Source of the DNA: Paraburkholderia aromaticivorans
GTDB taxonomy: Bacteria > Pseudomonadota > Gammaproteobacteria > Burkholderiales > Burkholderiaceae
Assembly: GCF_012689525.1 (NCBI RefSeq)
Contig: NZ_CP051516.1
Span: 3,038,001-3,102,000 of the forward strand
Direction of reading: 5' to 3'
Length of the DNA: 64,000 bases
Positions 63,457 to 64,000 of this stretch are shown piece after piece. The notes under the pieces were generated by a model. That model searched no databases. It was not told the origin of the DNA and was given only the letters and a program-made list of their open reading frames with translations. A program made the translations under genes and the position numbers. How positions within the stretch are numbered: the stretch's first letter is position 1; the number at the start of each line of letters is the position of its first letter.

Positions 63457-64000
63457 ACGGATTGCTCCAGAAACGTGATGACGATGTTTTCGTGGGCATC
63501 GACACGCGCGCCGGCATTCGGCGGCACGACGCAGGTCGAGTCGTACTCTTCGACGATCAACGGGCCGGTCATCGGCGCGGCGCGCAGATCGGCACGCGAG
63601 ATCACCGGGGTGTCGATAAAGCCGTGGGTCTTGCCGAAATACGCCCGGCGCCGTACCGGCACGCGCGCACCCGACGAACTCGCCCAGCTGCCGCCGGCGC
63701 GCTGCGCGTCGTAAGCGCGGTCTTTCTGCGAGCGCAGCGAACCGACCGCGCGCAGATTGACGAGTTCGATCACCTCGTCCGCGGATGCATGGCCGTAGGT
63801 GCGTTCGTGTTCCGCATGAAACGCGGCAGCGATCGGCGCAATGTCGAGCGGCTGACCGGCACGCCATTCGATCGGCACAGTCAACTCGTAGGCCTGACCC
63901 GTGTAGCGCAAATCCAGCGCGCAGGTCACGGCGATATCGTCGAAGGCGTTACCCTCGGCCGTCATATCCGCAGTGGCCCGCGCCACCAGGTCTTCGAGCG
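63453..64000 (-). CDS. hyuA: Hydantoinase A / oxoprolinase alpha subunit (N-terminal part outside window)
   Basis: Only the last 181 or so residues are present; the start lies beyond base 64000. The visible part (LDLRYTGQAYELTVPIEW, HAEHERTYGHASADEVIELVNLRAVG, GPLIVEEYDSTCVVPPNAGARVD) is the C-terminal domain of hydantoinase/oxoprolinase A proteins. The frame is open to the edge. The TGA stop overlaps the ATG of hyuB (ATGA), which indicates coupled translation and a two-subunit enzyme. The ATP-binding domain expected upstream cannot be checked here. Confidence 0.92.
   Translation of the reverse strand, partial: LEDLVARATADMTAEGNAFDDIAVTCALDLRYTGQAYELTVPIEWRAGQPLDIAPIAAAFHAEHERTYGHASADEVIELVNLRAVGSLRSQKDRAYDAQRAGGSWASSSGARVPVRRRAYFGKTHGFIDTPVISRADLRAAPMTGPLIVEEYDSTCVVPPNAGARVDAHENIVITFLEQSV

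Overview
The window is high-GC chromosomal DNA that reads as a Paraburkholderia/Burkholderia-type betaproteobacterium. The basis is the family content and gene neighbourhoods (aceE, folD, prlC, xth, ntrC-ntrB-glnA, argA, yggX), codon use strongly biased to G/C in third positions, and many short intergenic hairpins. This is an inference from protein character, not a database match. Both ends cut through genes: aceE at the left and a hydantoinase A gene at the right.

Layout. 1-14.4 kb: pyruvate dehydrogenase E1 (minus strand), a membrane PAS sensor kinase with its FixJ-like regulator, a DUF2950 protein next to a likely gene remnant, folD, an acyltransferase, oligopeptidase A, a CodA-like deaminase, an Asp/Glu racemase and the initiator tRNA. 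14.5-27.4 kb: exonuclease III, a prolyl-oligopeptidase-type hydrolase, the nitrogen control block ntrC-ntrB-glnA with a recognisable sigma-54 promoter and NtrC sites, a rhodanese, then a minus-strand run of YVTN beta-propeller, sterol-desaturase-like, EI24-type and CinA-like genes. 27.5-32.6 kb: a complete IS5-family element (terminal repeats, 4-bp target duplication), an AT-rich stretch and a YadA-type trimeric autotransporter. 32.7-41.4 kb: hrpA and argA, diverging from a 23-bp gap, then yggX and a ProP-like transporter. 41.4-48.3 kb: a YfcE-like phosphoesterase, two coupled membrane proteins including a TMEM175-type channel, a cupin, a flavin disulfide oxidoreductase and a GAF-PAS-GGDEF-EAL protein. 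48.5-64 kb: an SH3 protein with a 39-bp tandem repeat, an LprI-like protein, a BMP-type binding protein with a deaminase, an SDR enzyme behind two palindromes, an exported alpha/beta hydrolase, a MocR-type regulator beside a YdeP/FdhF oxidoreductase, a YgjP-like peptidase, and an operon hyuA-hyuB-alanine-racemase-like.

How the genes work together. NtrB/NtrC should activate glnA through the sigma-54 promoter. The sensor kinase and FixJ-like regulator overlap by four bases and form one system. The BMP binding protein and deaminase, and separately the CodA homologue, point to nucleobase scavenging. The most unusual items are the racemase-like protein in the hydantoinase operon, which keeps the PLP lysine but lacks the arginine and tyrosine that define alanine racemases, and the palindromic -10 element that could fire argA and hrpA in opposite directions as nearly leaderless transcripts.
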